From the NCBI GenBank assembly GCA_965213545.1, contig CBDBZL010000002.1, positions 186,001 through 250,000 of the forward strand: 64,000 nucleotides of DNA, read 5' to 3'. Source of the stretch: CBDBZL01 sp965213545. Its GTDB lineage: Bacteria > Pseudomonadota > Alphaproteobacteria > Sphingomonadales > Sphingomonadaceae. The notes beneath the pieces were generated by a model, which worked only from the letters and a program-made list of their open reading frames with translations, did no database searches and was not told the origin of the DNA. Positions 1 to 7,938 of the stretch are shown here, piece by piece. The stretch's first letter is position 1, and the number at the start of each line of letters is the position of its first letter. The position numbers and the translations under genes were made by a program.

Positions 1-937
1 CGTCAGGTCCCGACTTGGCTATGTTGGCCATGCACGCAGCGCGGACACTGCCATTGGGATAGTACCCCTCTACCAGGGATGCTCCGCTGACGGCGTAGTT
101 CGTGCCATTCCGGGTGAAGGTGCCATTGCGGCTTTGGCATTCGGTGCGCAGAGCGCTCGTCCAGTTCCAACGAAAATGATTTTCGTCGGTCGAATACAGG
201 TTGGTCATATCCAACGGAAGCAGGCGACGGAAGACTGCTTCGCGGGTCTGATAGGTCCAGCTGTCGGCTAGGTAATCAGGGTTCTTTTCTCTCAACAGCG
301 CGCCGACGCGCACGGCGCCGGAGTAGGGCACGATGCCGATGCGGACCCGCCCATCTTCCGGCTTCACGTCGTGAATCTGGTCGTAAAAGGCAAAAACGGC
401 TTCCCGCAGGGCCGACATGCGGCTCGCATTCATCGATCCGGATTGGTCGAGCACCAAGACGACATCGATGTTGGGAAGGTTGAGTTCGGCACTGCAATCG
501 ACGCTGACCCGTGTCTCGGACAATCCGAATACCGCCATTAAGGTGAGGGGGAGCGTTACCGAGGCGGAGCCATCGAGACGGGTATCGCTGCCGGGCGCCA
601 TGTCGAACACCAGATCGGTCGAGCCGAATTGCCCATCGGAGAAGTTGGCGTCGAAAAAAGCCTCCCCGGTACTGGTGGCATTCGTTGGAACACCGGATTG
701 CATATTGACCGCGCCCGCCATCTCCTTACGCGCCGCCAGCGTTCCGGCATCGCAGGCCTGTTGCAGCCGGCTCTTGACGAGATAGGCACGGCTCATGTCG
801 ACAGCGCCGCCCACCATACCGATAAGCGGGATGACCGCGGCCGCGCCGATCAACATGACATTGGCCCTGGTGTCGCGCAACAGGGCGGAAAACAGGCCAC
901 GCCCCGCCGATTTCCGGAGACTTCTGCTGCGCTTCAC
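1..937 (-). CDS. TadG-like VWA/pilus assembly protein (C-terminus cut by window edge)
   Basis: Only the first ~312 residues are in the window. The N-terminus holds one membrane segment in the TadE/TadG style: a DTRAN motif, then a hydrophobic run with LIGMVGGAVDMSRAYLVKS and RLQQACDAGTLAARK. From about residue 135 it carries a von Willebrand factor A metal-site motif (VVLVLDQSGSMNASRM). This layout is that of Flp pilus/Tad-associated proteins, which sit in the inner membrane with the VWA part in the periplasm. The chosen start is a GTG with AAGGG 9 nt upstream; a TTG two codons earlier is possible. No other tad genes are visible, so the partners must lie outside the window or be absent. Confidence 0.82.
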   Translation of the reverse strand, partial: MKRSRSLRKSAGRGLFSALLRDTRANVMLIGAAAVIPLIGMVGGAVDMSRAYLVKSRLQQACDAGTLAARKEMAGAVNMQSGVPTNATSTGEAFFDANFSDGQFGSTDLVFDMAPGSDTRLDGSASVTLPLTLMAVFGLSETRVSVDCSAELNLPNIDVVLVLDQSGSMNASRMSALREAVFAFYDQIHDVKPEDGRVRIGIVPYSGAVRVGALLREKNPDYLADSWTYQTREAVFRRLLPLDMTNLYSTDENHFRWNWTSALRTECQSRNGTFTRNGTNYAVSGASLVEGYYPNGSVRAACMANIAKSGPD

Positions 938-991
938 GTTCAAACACCCTTGCTTGCCGACAGGTTGCGTCCTTCCTTTCGCAGGCGGCGG

Positions 992-1006
992 TTAAGAAAT
1001 GTCTAA
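992..1006 (-). promoter_or_regulatory. Possible CtrA box (TTAG-N7-TTAA on the minus strand)
   Basis: Read on the plus strand this is TTAA, seven bases, CTAA. It matches the alphaproteobacterial CtrA consensus TTAA-N7-TTAA with one mismatch. It lies about 55 bp upstream of the TadG-like start. CtrA control of Flp pili is known in other alphaproteobacteria; here it is inferred from the motif only. Confidence 0.35.
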
Positions 1007-1053
1007 CGATCGAGGTGGGAGCATGAGGTTCGCCCCTTGATCGAAGCGCTTTA

Positions 1054-2052
1054 TCAGACCTGATGGTACTGCCGATACCAGGCGACGAAGCGGGCCACGC
1101 CCTCTTCGATCGGCACATGCGGCTGATAGCCCAATTCCCGGGCAATACAGGCGATGTCGGCATGTGTGCGCGAAGCATCGCCGGGCTGCATCGGGAGCAT
1201 GTCTAGCCGCGCCCTGCGGCCGAGCGCCTGTTCGAGAATAGTAACCACGTCGCGCACCCGCTCCGTACGACTATTGCCGATATTATAGATCGCGTGCGGA
1301 GAGGTGCTTCCCCCGGGCTTGGTGCTGGCGTCATCGATCGGCGGCGCGTCGAGACACGCGGCGACCCCTCGCACGATATCCTCGATATAGGTGAAATCGC
1401 GCCAATTGTTTCCGTTATTGAACAATGGCAGCGGCTCTCCGGCAAGTATCTTGGCGGTGAACAGCCACATCATCATATCCGGCCTGCCCCAAGGCCCATA
1501 GACGGTAAAGAACCGCAGACCTGTCTGGGCGAGCCGATGAATGTGAGCGTAGGTCTCGCTCATCAATTCGTTCGCCTTCTTGCTGGCGGCATAGAGCGAA
1601 AGCGGGCGGTCGGTGCGATGATCTGCGGCTAGGGGAAAAGTCTCGTTGCCGCCATAGACCGAACTGGAACTGGCATAGACGAGGTGAGCGACACCGCGTT
1701 TGCGCGCCAGTTCGAGCACGTTGAGATGCCCGAGCACGTTGGCCTCGATACAGGCGGCGGGCGCATCGAGCGAGGCGCGAACCCCAGGCCGCGCTCCAAG
1801 GTGAATGATGGCGTCGAAGGCAAGATCGGCAAGCGCATGGTCCAGGCTTTGTCCATCGCGCAGGTCGGCCTGGAGAAAGAGCCAGCGCCGGTCATGCGTC
1901 GCATTGATCCGGTCGCGCCGCGCCTTCTTGAGCGCGACCGAATAGTAATCGTCGAAATTGTCGAGCCCGATGACGTCATCACCACGCTCGAGCAGATGGT
2001 GCGATACCGCCGCGCCGATGAAGCCTGCCGCTCCGGTTACCAGCACTCGCAT
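1054..2052 (-). CDS. NAD-dependent epimerase, UDP-glucuronate 4-epimerase type
   Basis: Extended short-chain dehydrogenase/reductase of 332 residues. The NAD-binding GAAGFIG motif is at residues 7-13, ASSSSVYG is near 128-134, and the catalytic YAASK is at 154-158. Sequence features such as DNFDDYYSVALKKAR, GLRFFTVYGPWGRPDMM and the length fit UDP-glucuronate 4-epimerases (CapI/LspL type), which make UDP-galacturonate for surface polysaccharide. The start was placed at MRVLVTG because the Rossmann strand begins there and GGGAGGG lies 8 nt upstream. A longer form would add seven residues. It stands alone, with no sugar-polymer genes beside it. A related UDP-glucose 4-epimerase activity cannot be excluded. 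Confidence 0.85.
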   Translation of the reverse strand: MRVLVTGAAGFIGAAVSHHLLERGDDVIGLDNFDDYYSVALKKARRDRINATHDRRWLFLQADLRDGQSLDHALADLAFDAIIHLGARPGVRASLDAPAACIEANVLGHLNVLELARKRGVAHLVYASSSSVYGGNETFPLAADHRTDRPLSLYAASKKANELMSETYAHIHRLAQTGLRFFTVYGPWGRPDMMMWLFTAKILAGEPLPLFNNGNNWRDFTYIEDIVRGVAACLDAPPIDDASTKPGGSTSPHAIYNIGNSRTERVRDVVTILEQALGRRARLDMLPMQPGDASRTHADIACIARELGYQPHVPIEEGVARFVAWYRQYHQV

Positions 2053-2174
2053 GGCGGACGCCCTCCCGATCACTCCTGGCCGTGCTGGAGCGATCGGCGC
2101 TGTCGGCCACTACACAGCGACGCTGGACGAGGCTTTGCTGCGGACGTCGTCAGATCCGAGCGAGCGGGGACAGC

Positions 2175-2405
2175 CTAGGGGCTTTGCGGCTCATCCTCGT
2201 CGTCGTCGACAATGACGTATACAACGCCTGCTGCCACGAGCGCGGCGATAATGAAACCAAGACCGCTGCCGACCAGCCCCTCGTTTTCGGCGACCACAGC
2301 GGCCTGGCGAACGGGAAGATCGATCGCGGCGGATGCAGATGCTGCTCCTGCCAGAGTGACGCTGCCTGCGGCGGCGAGCGCCAGGAGTTTGGTGCCGATA
2401 TGCAT
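2175..2405 (-). CDS. Small secreted or membrane protein of unknown function
   Basis: 76 residues. It begins MHIGTKLLALAAAGSVTL with an AxA-type cleavage region (ASASAA), so a signal peptide is likely. A second hydrophobic segment follows (GLGFIIAALVAAGVVYVIV), then a strongly acidic C-terminal tail (DDDEDEPQ). The predicted mature protein is a single-pass membrane peptide. The start was chosen from the signal peptide and a GAGAGG motif about 10 nt upstream. I do not recognise a named family. Confidence 0.65.
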   Translation of the reverse strand: MHIGTKLLALAAAGSVTLAGAASASAAIDLPVRQAAVVAENEGLVGSGLGFIIAALVAAGVVYVIVDDDEDEPQSP

Positions 2406-2517
2406 GTCCAATGCCCTCTCTTGCAATCGATTGCGATCTAGCCGAACATCGCACAAGGTCAATGCCTATCCCTGATCGTCCCGCCGCGTGAACGGCAACC
2501 GAATTGTGCCGAGCCCG

Positions 2518-3537
2518 ATGATAGCGAGCCCGTTTGCGCGCATTCCCGCCATTATTTGGCGCAGCGCCGCGACTGGCGTTGTCCTACTCCTGCTCACCCT
2601 AGCAGCGTTGCTTGAGCCCATCCCGGCCCAAGCTCAGTCGGGCACCGATTTCGAAGGCCTGTGGCAACAGGACCTGCGTCTTGCCCGCATTGCCGATGGC
2701 ATGCTCGTGGCCAATCGTGACCTGTGCGCCACGCTGATGCCGGTGACCGGGTTGATTATGCACAGCGCGGATCAGTATGGCAAAGACGTTCCGCCCGGGT
2801 TTGCCGGCAGCCCGCTCGCCGTGGCGGGTATCGTTGCCAATTCGCCGGCAGACAATGCAGGGCTGTTGGCCCGCGACAATATTGCGGCGATCGGTGAGCG
2901 GCTGGTGGCCGAGCTGCCGCGTGAGCCCGGCTCGATGCGCGACCGGGCATTCGACGAGATCGCAGCTCATGCGCTCGGAACGCCGCTTGCGCTCGATCTC
3001 GTCCGTGATGGCCGACCGATCAGCCTGACCGTCCAGCCCCAGACCGGCTGCCGCGCGCTGGTCGAGGTGCTGGCGGCGGACGCAAGGATCGCGCGTTCGG
3101 ACGGACGCGTGATCCAGTTGAGCCATGGCCTTATTGCTAGCCTGTCCGATGAGAACGTCGCCGCCATCCTGGCGCATGAGCTTGGCCATCTGGTGCTCGA
3201 GCACCGGCGACGGCTGGAAGAGGCGGGCGTGGCCAAGGGGTTGTTCGCCGAGTTCGGCACCAACCGAAGGCGCAACCGGCAGGCCGAGGAGGAGGCGGAC
3301 AGGCTTTCGGTGCACCTACTTGCCAATGCGGGCTATTCTCCGCAAGCCGGACCACGGCTGTGGTTGTCGGCAGCAGGACGCAAGCTCGATGCTGGAATTT
3401 TCCGCAGCGCGATCTATCCCTCTCCCAAGCGCCGGGCGGAACTCATGCAGGAGGAAATCGAGCGCTTCCTTCCTGCGGCGGGCCAGCCGAGCACAGCCGC
3501 TCATCTTGTCGCCCTGCGCGAGGAACCGATCCGATGA
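2518..3537 (+). CDS. M48-family metalloprotease with PDZ-like segment, secreted
   Basis: About 339 residues, beginning with a signal peptide (hydrophobic VVLLLLTLAALL, then PIPAQAQ). A PDZ-like stretch follows (VAGIVANSPADNAGLLARDNI and a GERLV turn). The zinc motif AHELGH is about two-thirds along, with the third-ligand region EEEADRLS downstream, as in M48/Ste24-BepA peptidases. All catalytic residues look intact, so a periplasmic zinc protease is likely. The start is uncertain: a GTG at 2488 would add ten residues and neither start has a strong ribosome site. The PDZ insertion N-terminal to the catalytic core is less usual than the TPR found in BepA. Confidence 0.78.
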   Translation: MIASPFARIPAIIWRSAATGVVLLLLTLAALLEPIPAQAQSGTDFEGLWQQDLRLARIADGMLVANRDLCATLMPVTGLIMHSADQYGKDVPPGFAGSPLAVAGIVANSPADNAGLLARDNIAAIGERLVAELPREPGSMRDRAFDEIAAHALGTPLALDLVRDGRPISLTVQPQTGCRALVEVLAADARIARSDGRVIQLSHGLIASLSDENVAAILAHELGHLVLEHRRRLEEAGVAKGLFAEFGTNRRRNRQAEEEADRLSVHLLANAGYSPQAGPRLWLSAAGRKLDAGIFRSAIYPSPKRRAELMQEEIERFLPAAGQPSTAAHLVALREEPIR

Positions 3538-3552
3538 TACACTGACCGAACG

Positions 3553-4068
3553 CTAGGCCTCACCCCGGGCGGCGGCGCTGATATCGATGTAACGGCGAGC
3601 GTAATAGGTCAGTGGCGTCGCATTCAGGCGATGCCGCGCCGCGACGAGTTCGCCGATGAAGATCGAATGGGTGCCGAAATCGTGGCAATGCGCGGTTCGG
3701 CAGACAAGGCTGGACTGGGCGGTGGCAAGCACCGGAACGCCATTCTGGGCCTGCCAGTCGCCGACCGCGAACCGGTCGGCCCCGGCTTCGGTCATGAACA
3801 GCTCGGCCACGTCACGATTGTCCAGACCCAGCACGTTAACGCAGAACATGCGCGCTTCGGCGAGCGGCGCATGGAGCGAGGCTGTGCGGTTGACGCAGAC
3901 CAGCAACGAAGGCGGCTCGAAGCTCAGCGAGCTGACCGCGGTTGCCAAGATGCCGAACCTTTGTCCCTCATGCTCGGTGGTGACCGCATAGACCGTCGCC
4001 GCGACATGCCGCATCGCTGCCTGAAAGGTCTCGAGGAGGTCTGGTTGCGTTTGATCGGTATCGAGCAT
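3553..4068 (-). CDS. Flavin reductase-like FMN-binding protein
   Basis: 171 residues of the flavin reductase (HpaC/ActVB type) fold. Diagnostic stretches are FQAAMRHVAATVYAVTT, RFGILATAVSSLSFEPPSLL, VCVNRTASLHAPL, FCVNVLG and the late FGTHSIFIGELV. Proteins of this family bind FMN or FAD and pass electrons from NAD(P)H to free flavin for a partner oxygenase or metal. The start MLDTDQTQ was chosen because the family alignment begins near it; an upstream ATG at 4125 is open. It is divergent from the riboflavin genes at 4188, with about 120 bp between, so shared flavin-linked control is plausible. Confidence 0.82.
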   Translation of the reverse strand: MLDTDQTQPDLLETFQAAMRHVAATVYAVTTEHEGQRFGILATAVSSLSFEPPSLLVCVNRTASLHAPLAEARMFCVNVLGLDNRDVAELFMTEAGADRFAVGDWQAQNGVPVLATAQSSLVCRTAHCHDFGTHSIFIGELVAARHRLNATPLTYYARRYIDISAAARGEA

Positions 4069-4129
4069 CAAGCGCTGATGACTTCGGATGGCGGACCGGC
4101 GCAAGCGGCAATCGACATTCGGCATGGTA

Positions 4130-4174
4130 TGTGACGACGATGTGTGATCCTGCTTGCAATCACATTTTACTGTG
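4130..4174. promoter_or_regulatory. Candidate operator: four TGTGAT/C hexamers in both orientations
   Basis: TGTGAC lies at 4130-4135, TGTGAT at 4141-4146, its reverse complement ATCACA at 4157-4162, and TGTGAT again at 4169-4174. The first two are spaced 11 bp apart, one helical turn, and the others form inverted repeats with 10- and 6-bp gaps. The array ends 13 bp before the ribBX start and lies in the divergent region of the flavin reductase. Because RibBX here carries an XRE-like DNA-binding domain, autoregulation is the simplest guess. A CRP/FNR-type or GntR-type regulator is the alternative. Confidence 0.45.
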
Positions 4175-4187
4175 ATAGCGGGCGGCA

Positions 4188-5495
4188 ATGAAGACACAGA
4201 TCACCAGCAAGGTGCGCCAGATTATAGAGACGGGCCGGATGACGCGTGCCGGCCTGGCCCGCGCGGCCGGACTACACGCCAACACCTTGCGCGATTGCAC
4301 GCTGGCCGAATGGAACCCAACCGCCGAAACGCTCGGCAAGCTCGACACCTACTTGGCCGAGAACGACGAACAGCCGGTGCTGGTGGGCATAGAGACCATC
4401 ATCGACGAAGCGCGCAACGGCCGGCTGTTCATTCTGGTCGATGATGAGGACCGGGAGAACGAGGGTGACCTGATCATTCCCGCCCAGATGGCCACGCCAA
4501 ACGCCATCAACTTCATGGCCACGCATGGCCGCGGGCTTATCTGCCTGGCAATGGGCAAGGCGCGTGCCGATGCGCTCAAGCTCGAACCGATGAGCCGGGC
4601 GAACAAGGCGCGGCACCAGACCGCTTTCACCGTGGCCATCGAGGCGCGCGAGGGCGTTACCACGGGGATCAGCGCGGCGGACCGGGCGCGGACGATCTCG
4701 GTGGCGATCGATGCCGGCAAGGGACCCGATGATATCGTGACCCCGGGCCATGTCTTCCCGCTGGTTGCGCGCGAGGGCGGCGTGCTCGTGCGCGCCGGCC
4801 ATACCGAGGCGGCGGTGGACATTTCGCGACTTGCCGGGCTCAATCCTTCGGGCGTGATCTGCGAAATCATGAACGAGGACGGGACCATGGCGCGGCTGCC
4901 CGATCTGGTCGCCTTCGCTCGCCGGCACGATCTGAAGATCGGCACGATCCGCGACCTTATCGCCTATCGCCGGCGCAATGACCGGCTGGTCGAGCGGCGC
5001 GACGAGGCACGCTTCACCAGCGCCTGGGGTGGTGATTGGCGGGCGATCAGTTTCTACAACAAGGCAACCAAGAGCGAGGCGCTGGCGCTGGTCAAGGGCC
5101 ATATCGATCCCACCCAACCGACGCTTGTGCGAATGCATGTTCTATCGGTGCTCGATGACGCCTTTGCGCGCGAGACCGAGCGGCGCGGGCTGCTCACCGG
5201 TGCGATGCAGGCCATCGGCGAGGCGGGCGCCGGGGTCATCGTCGTGCTCAACCGGCCTTCGCGTGATTTCGCATCGGCAGCGGTCCGCTCGCTAAGCAAG
5301 GAACACAGCGAGGATGGTGAGAGCGATGTTCCGCCCGAACAGCGCGATTATGGCGTCGGCGCGCAGATCCTGACCGAGTTGGGAGTTCACGACATGGTGT
5401 TGCTCACCAACACCCGCCATTCGCTGGTCGGGCTCGATGGCTATGACTTGTCCATCGTCGGTGAGCAGGCGATCGTCGCCTCGGGCGCGCTCTGA
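4188..5495 (+). CDS. ribBX: HTH-RibBX: 3,4-dihydroxy-2-butanone-4-phosphate synthase with N-terminal HTH and GCHII-like tail
   Basis: 435 residues in three parts. Residues ~5-60 form an XRE-like helix-turn-helix (MTRAGLARAAGLHANTLRD, then NPTAETLGKLDTYL). Residues ~65-270 are RibB: DDEDRENEGDL, ATHGRGLICLAM, TTGISAADRA, TPGHVFPL, RAGHTEAAVD and VICEIMNEDGTMARL are intact, so ribulose-5-phosphate should be converted to the four-carbon riboflavin precursor. The C-terminal ~150 residues resemble GTP cyclohydrolase II, but the zinc cysteine motif is absent (MHVLSVLDDAFARETERRG in its place), as in the RibBX variant of Proteobacteria. A separate RibA must therefore exist elsewhere. Its stop overlaps the ribH start by one base (TGATG), so the two are translationally coupled. 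Confidence 0.9.
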   Translation: MKTQITSKVRQIIETGRMTRAGLARAAGLHANTLRDCTLAEWNPTAETLGKLDTYLAENDEQPVLVGIETIIDEARNGRLFILVDDEDRENEGDLIIPAQMATPNAINFMATHGRGLICLAMGKARADALKLEPMSRANKARHQTAFTVAIEAREGVTTGISAADRARTISVAIDAGKGPDDIVTPGHVFPLVAREGGVLVRAGHTEAAVDISRLAGLNPSGVICEIMNEDGTMARLPDLVAFARRHDLKIGTIRDLIAYRRRNDRLVERRDEARFTSAWGGDWRAISFYNKATKSEALALVKGHIDPTQPTLVRMHVLSVLDDAFARETERRGLLTGAMQAIGEAGAGVIVVLNRPSRDFASAAVRSLSKEHSEDGESDVPPEQRDYGVGAQILTELGVHDMVLLTNTRHSLVGLDGYDLSIVGEQAIVASGAL

Positions 5496-5914
5496 TGGCG
5501 CGCGTGCTGATCGTCGAAGCGCCGTTCTATGCCGAGCTGAGCAGCATGCTGCTGAAGGGCGCGCGCTCGAAGCTCGAGCAAGGCGGTCACGAGGTGGAGA
5601 CCTTGGCGGTTCCCGGCGCGCTCGAGCTGCCCGGCGCAGTGGCGCTGGCATCGGAAAGCGAGCGCTATGATGCCTTCGTGGCGCTGGGGATCGTGATCCG
5701 CGGGGAAACCTATCACTTCGAGATTGTCGCCGGCGAGAGCGCACGCGGATTGATGGCATTGTCGATGGACGGGGTGGCAGTGGGCAATGGCATCCTCACT
5801 GTGGAAAACGAGGCCCAGGCCCGCGTTCGCGCGGACCCGCAGCAGAAAGACAAGGGCGGCGAGGCTGCGGCGGCGGCCCTGGCGATGCTATCCCTGCGCG
5901 AACGCTTCTGTTGA
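5495..5914 (+). CDS. ribH: 6,7-dimethyl-8-ribityllumazine synthase
   Basis: 139 residues, a normal length for RibH. The lumazine synthase signatures are visible: VPGALELPGA near residue 39, FVALGIVIRGETYHFEIV with the catalytic histidine near residue 74, and GNGILTVENEAQA. It condenses the RibB product with the pyrimidine intermediate to give the direct precursor of riboflavin. It follows ribBX with a one-base overlap and was surely transcribed with it. The last enzymes of the pathway (RibE, RibD) are not in the window. Confidence 0.95.
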   Translation: MARVLIVEAPFYAELSSMLLKGARSKLEQGGHEVETLAVPGALELPGAVALASESERYDAFVALGIVIRGETYHFEIVAGESARGLMALSMDGVAVGNGILTVENEAQARVRADPQQKDKGGEAAAAALAMLSLRERFC

Positions 5915-5963
5915 CCGGAATGCGATCCGGAACCGGGCAGACTATGATAGGCAGCAGTGCACG

Positions 5964-6281
5964 ATGAACGGACCGCTGGAATGGATTGCCGCTATCGGCA
6001 CGATGATCGCCGCCGGGCTGATCGCCGCCGATCTTGGCAGGCGTGCGACCGGATGGGGCTTCGTGTTGTTCTGCGTGGTCGCAATCATCTGGATTATCTC
6101 GGGCATGACCTCCGGCGCCATGCCCATCGCCGCGATGAACGCCATCCTGCTGGTCATCAACGCATGGGGCGTATGGCAATATCTGCTTAGCCCGAAAAAC
6201 CGCAAGGTGATGGAGAAGATGGAAGACGTGCGCGACGAAGTTGAGCACGAGGTCGACGAAGAGATGTCGCACTCGCGCTAG
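5964..6281 (+). CDS. Small inner-membrane protein of unknown function
   Basis: 105 residues with three predicted membrane segments: WIAAIGTMIAAGLIAADLG, WGFVLFCVVAIIWIISG and a run through AAMNAILLVINAWGVWQYLL. The C-terminal tail is charged and helical, rich in E, D and K (KVMEKMEDVRDEVEHEVDEE). It lies 49 bp after ribH on the same strand and may be read with it. I do not recognise a family with a known role. Confidence 0.7.
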   Translation: MNGPLEWIAAIGTMIAAGLIAADLGRRATGWGFVLFCVVAIIWIISGMTSGAMPIAAMNAILLVINAWGVWQYLLSPKNRKVMEKMEDVRDEVEHEVDEEMSHSR

Positions 6282-6368
6282 AAGATCCACCAGTCACTTC
6301 CGTGCCGTTTCGGGATAAGGGCTGGCAACGGGGTTGTCGGTCGATCATCGCCGTGGAAACGGCGGCGC

Positions 6369-6536
6369 ATGGATCAGCACGCCGACCCTTTCGCCAGTCC
6401 CCAGCACCGCCAGGCGAGTAATCTGGCGCAATGCCTGTCCCGGTGCCTGGTCACGCTCGACACGCTCGATGAAGGCGTGGCCGCGGCGCATTTGTCGATG
6501 GCCCTCGACCTTCTTAAGCGCAACCGGGGCGTGTGA
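6369..6536 (+). CDS. Small ORF, 55 residues, unknown function
   Basis: A short frame MDQHADPFASPQHRQASNL continues as a predicted amphipathic helix (LSRCLVTLDTLDEGVAAAHL, then a basic LLKRNRGV end). Codon choice is GC-ending like the neighbouring genes, and the peptide resembles the small helical proteins often left unannotated in sphingomonads. It sits between the small membrane protein and the 3' end of enolase. No clear ribosome site is visible, so expression is uncertain. Confidence 0.45.
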   Translation: MDQHADPFASPQHRQASNLAQCLSRCLVTLDTLDEGVAAAHLSMALDLLKRNRGV

Positions 6537-6591
6537 CGGCGGCGCGAACCGGCCGCGCACTCGATCCGAATGGTTCCTGACCTAGCGGCGA

Positions 6592-7893
6592 TCAACCATT
6601 GGCGCCAAAGCAGGCCCGCCCGGCGTAACGCGCGCTCGAGCCCAGTTCCTCTTCGATCCGGATCAGCTGGTTATATTTGGCCAATCGATCCGATCGGGCG
6701 AGGGAGCCGGTCTTGATCTGCCCGCAATTGGTCGCGACCGCCAGATCGGCGATGGTGGCATCCTCGGTCTCGCCCGAACGATGGCTCATGACGCAGGTAT
6801 AACCGGCGCGATGCGCCACATCGATGGCTTGCAGGGTCTCGCTCAGCGTGCCGATCTGGTTGACCTTTACCAGCAGCGAATTGGCCAGCCCCGCCTCGAT
6901 CCCCATCCGCAAGCGCTCGGCATTGGTCACGAACAGATCGTCGCCGACAAGTTGAATACGCTGTTCGCCTTCACGAGGGACCCCGATACGCTCGGTCAGC
7001 GCCTTCCAGCCGGCGAAGTCATCTTCCGCCATGCCGTCTTCGATCGAGCGTATCGGATAGGCCCGAGCAAGCTCTGCCAGATAGGCGGCCATCCCCTCGC
7101 CATCTAGCGACAGTCCTTCGCCGGCAAGTTCATAACGCCCGTCACGGTAGAATTCGCTGGCCGCGCAATCGAGCGCCAGGACGACATCGTCGCCAGGCGT
7201 GAACCCTGCCCGCTCGACCGCGACTATGATGATATCGAGCGCCTCGCGCGTGCTCGCGATCTGTGGCGCGAACCCGCCCTCATCGCCCACCGAAGTGGAC
7301 AATCCGCGGCTCGACAAGTCCTTCTTCAGCGTGTGGAAAATCTCCGCGCCCCAGCGCACCGCTTCGGCAAGGTCAGGCGCGCCGATGGGCATCACCATGA
7401 ATTCCTGCACATCGATCGCGTTGTCGGCGTGCTCGCCGCCATTGATGATATTCATCATCGGCACCGGAAGCAGATGCGCACCCACGCCGCCCAGATAGGC
7501 GTAGAGCGGCAGGCCGCGCGCGTTGGCCGCCGCCTTGGCCACCGCCAGGCTGACACCCAGGATCGCATTGGCGCCCAAGTTGGCCTTGTTGGCGCTGCCG
7601 TCCGCCTCGATCATCGCCAAATCGACGTCGCGCTGGTCTTCGGCATCCATGCCCAGCAACCGGTCGGAAAGATCACCGTTCACCGCCGCGACCGCACGCT
7701 GGACGCCCTTACCCATGTAGCGCGCCTGGTCCCCGTCGCGCAGTTCCACCGCCTCGTGGGCGCCGGTCGATGCGCCTGAGGGAACTGCCGCACGGCCGAA
7801 ATTTCCGTCCTCGAGCAGGACGTCGACCTCGATCGTGGGATTGCCTCGGCTGTCGAGGATTTCGCGCGCATGTATGTCGATGATCGCGGTCAT
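6592..7893 (-). CDS. eno: Enolase (phosphopyruvate hydratase)
   Basis: 433 residues, typical for bacterial enolase. It starts MTAIIDIHAREILDSRGNPT with AGGAG about 8 nt upstream. The substrate loop VPSGASTG, GANAILGVSLA, SVGDEGGFAP and the signature LLVKVNQIGTLSET are intact, as is VMSHRSGETED near the C-terminus. It interconverts 2-phosphoglycerate and phosphoenolpyruvate in glycolysis. It is monocistronic here; its 5' region faces the stress operon that starts at 8057. Confidence 0.97.
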   Translation of the reverse strand: MTAIIDIHAREILDSRGNPTIEVDVLLEDGNFGRAAVPSGASTGAHEAVELRDGDQARYMGKGVQRAVAAVNGDLSDRLLGMDAEDQRDVDLAMIEADGSANKANLGANAILGVSLAVAKAAANARGLPLYAYLGGVGAHLLPVPMMNIINGGEHADNAIDVQEFMVMPIGAPDLAEAVRWGAEIFHTLKKDLSSRGLSTSVGDEGGFAPQIASTREALDIIIVAVERAGFTPGDDVVLALDCAASEFYRDGRYELAGEGLSLDGEGMAAYLAELARAYPIRSIEDGMAEDDFAGWKALTERIGVPREGEQRIQLVGDDLFVTNAERLRMGIEAGLANSLLVKVNQIGTLSETLQAIDVAHRAGYTCVMSHRSGETEDATIADLAVATNCGQIKTGSLARSDRLAKYNQLIRIEEELGSSARYAGRACFGANG

Positions 7894-7938
7894 TTCGGGT
7901 GCTCCTGGCGGCCGACGGCGTGGGCGGCTGTATGCGGC

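Noticed and set aside
4069..4187. FMN riboswitch upstream of ribBX
   Set aside because: The gap is short and I see none of the conserved FMN element helices; the visible pattern is TGTGAT repeats instead.
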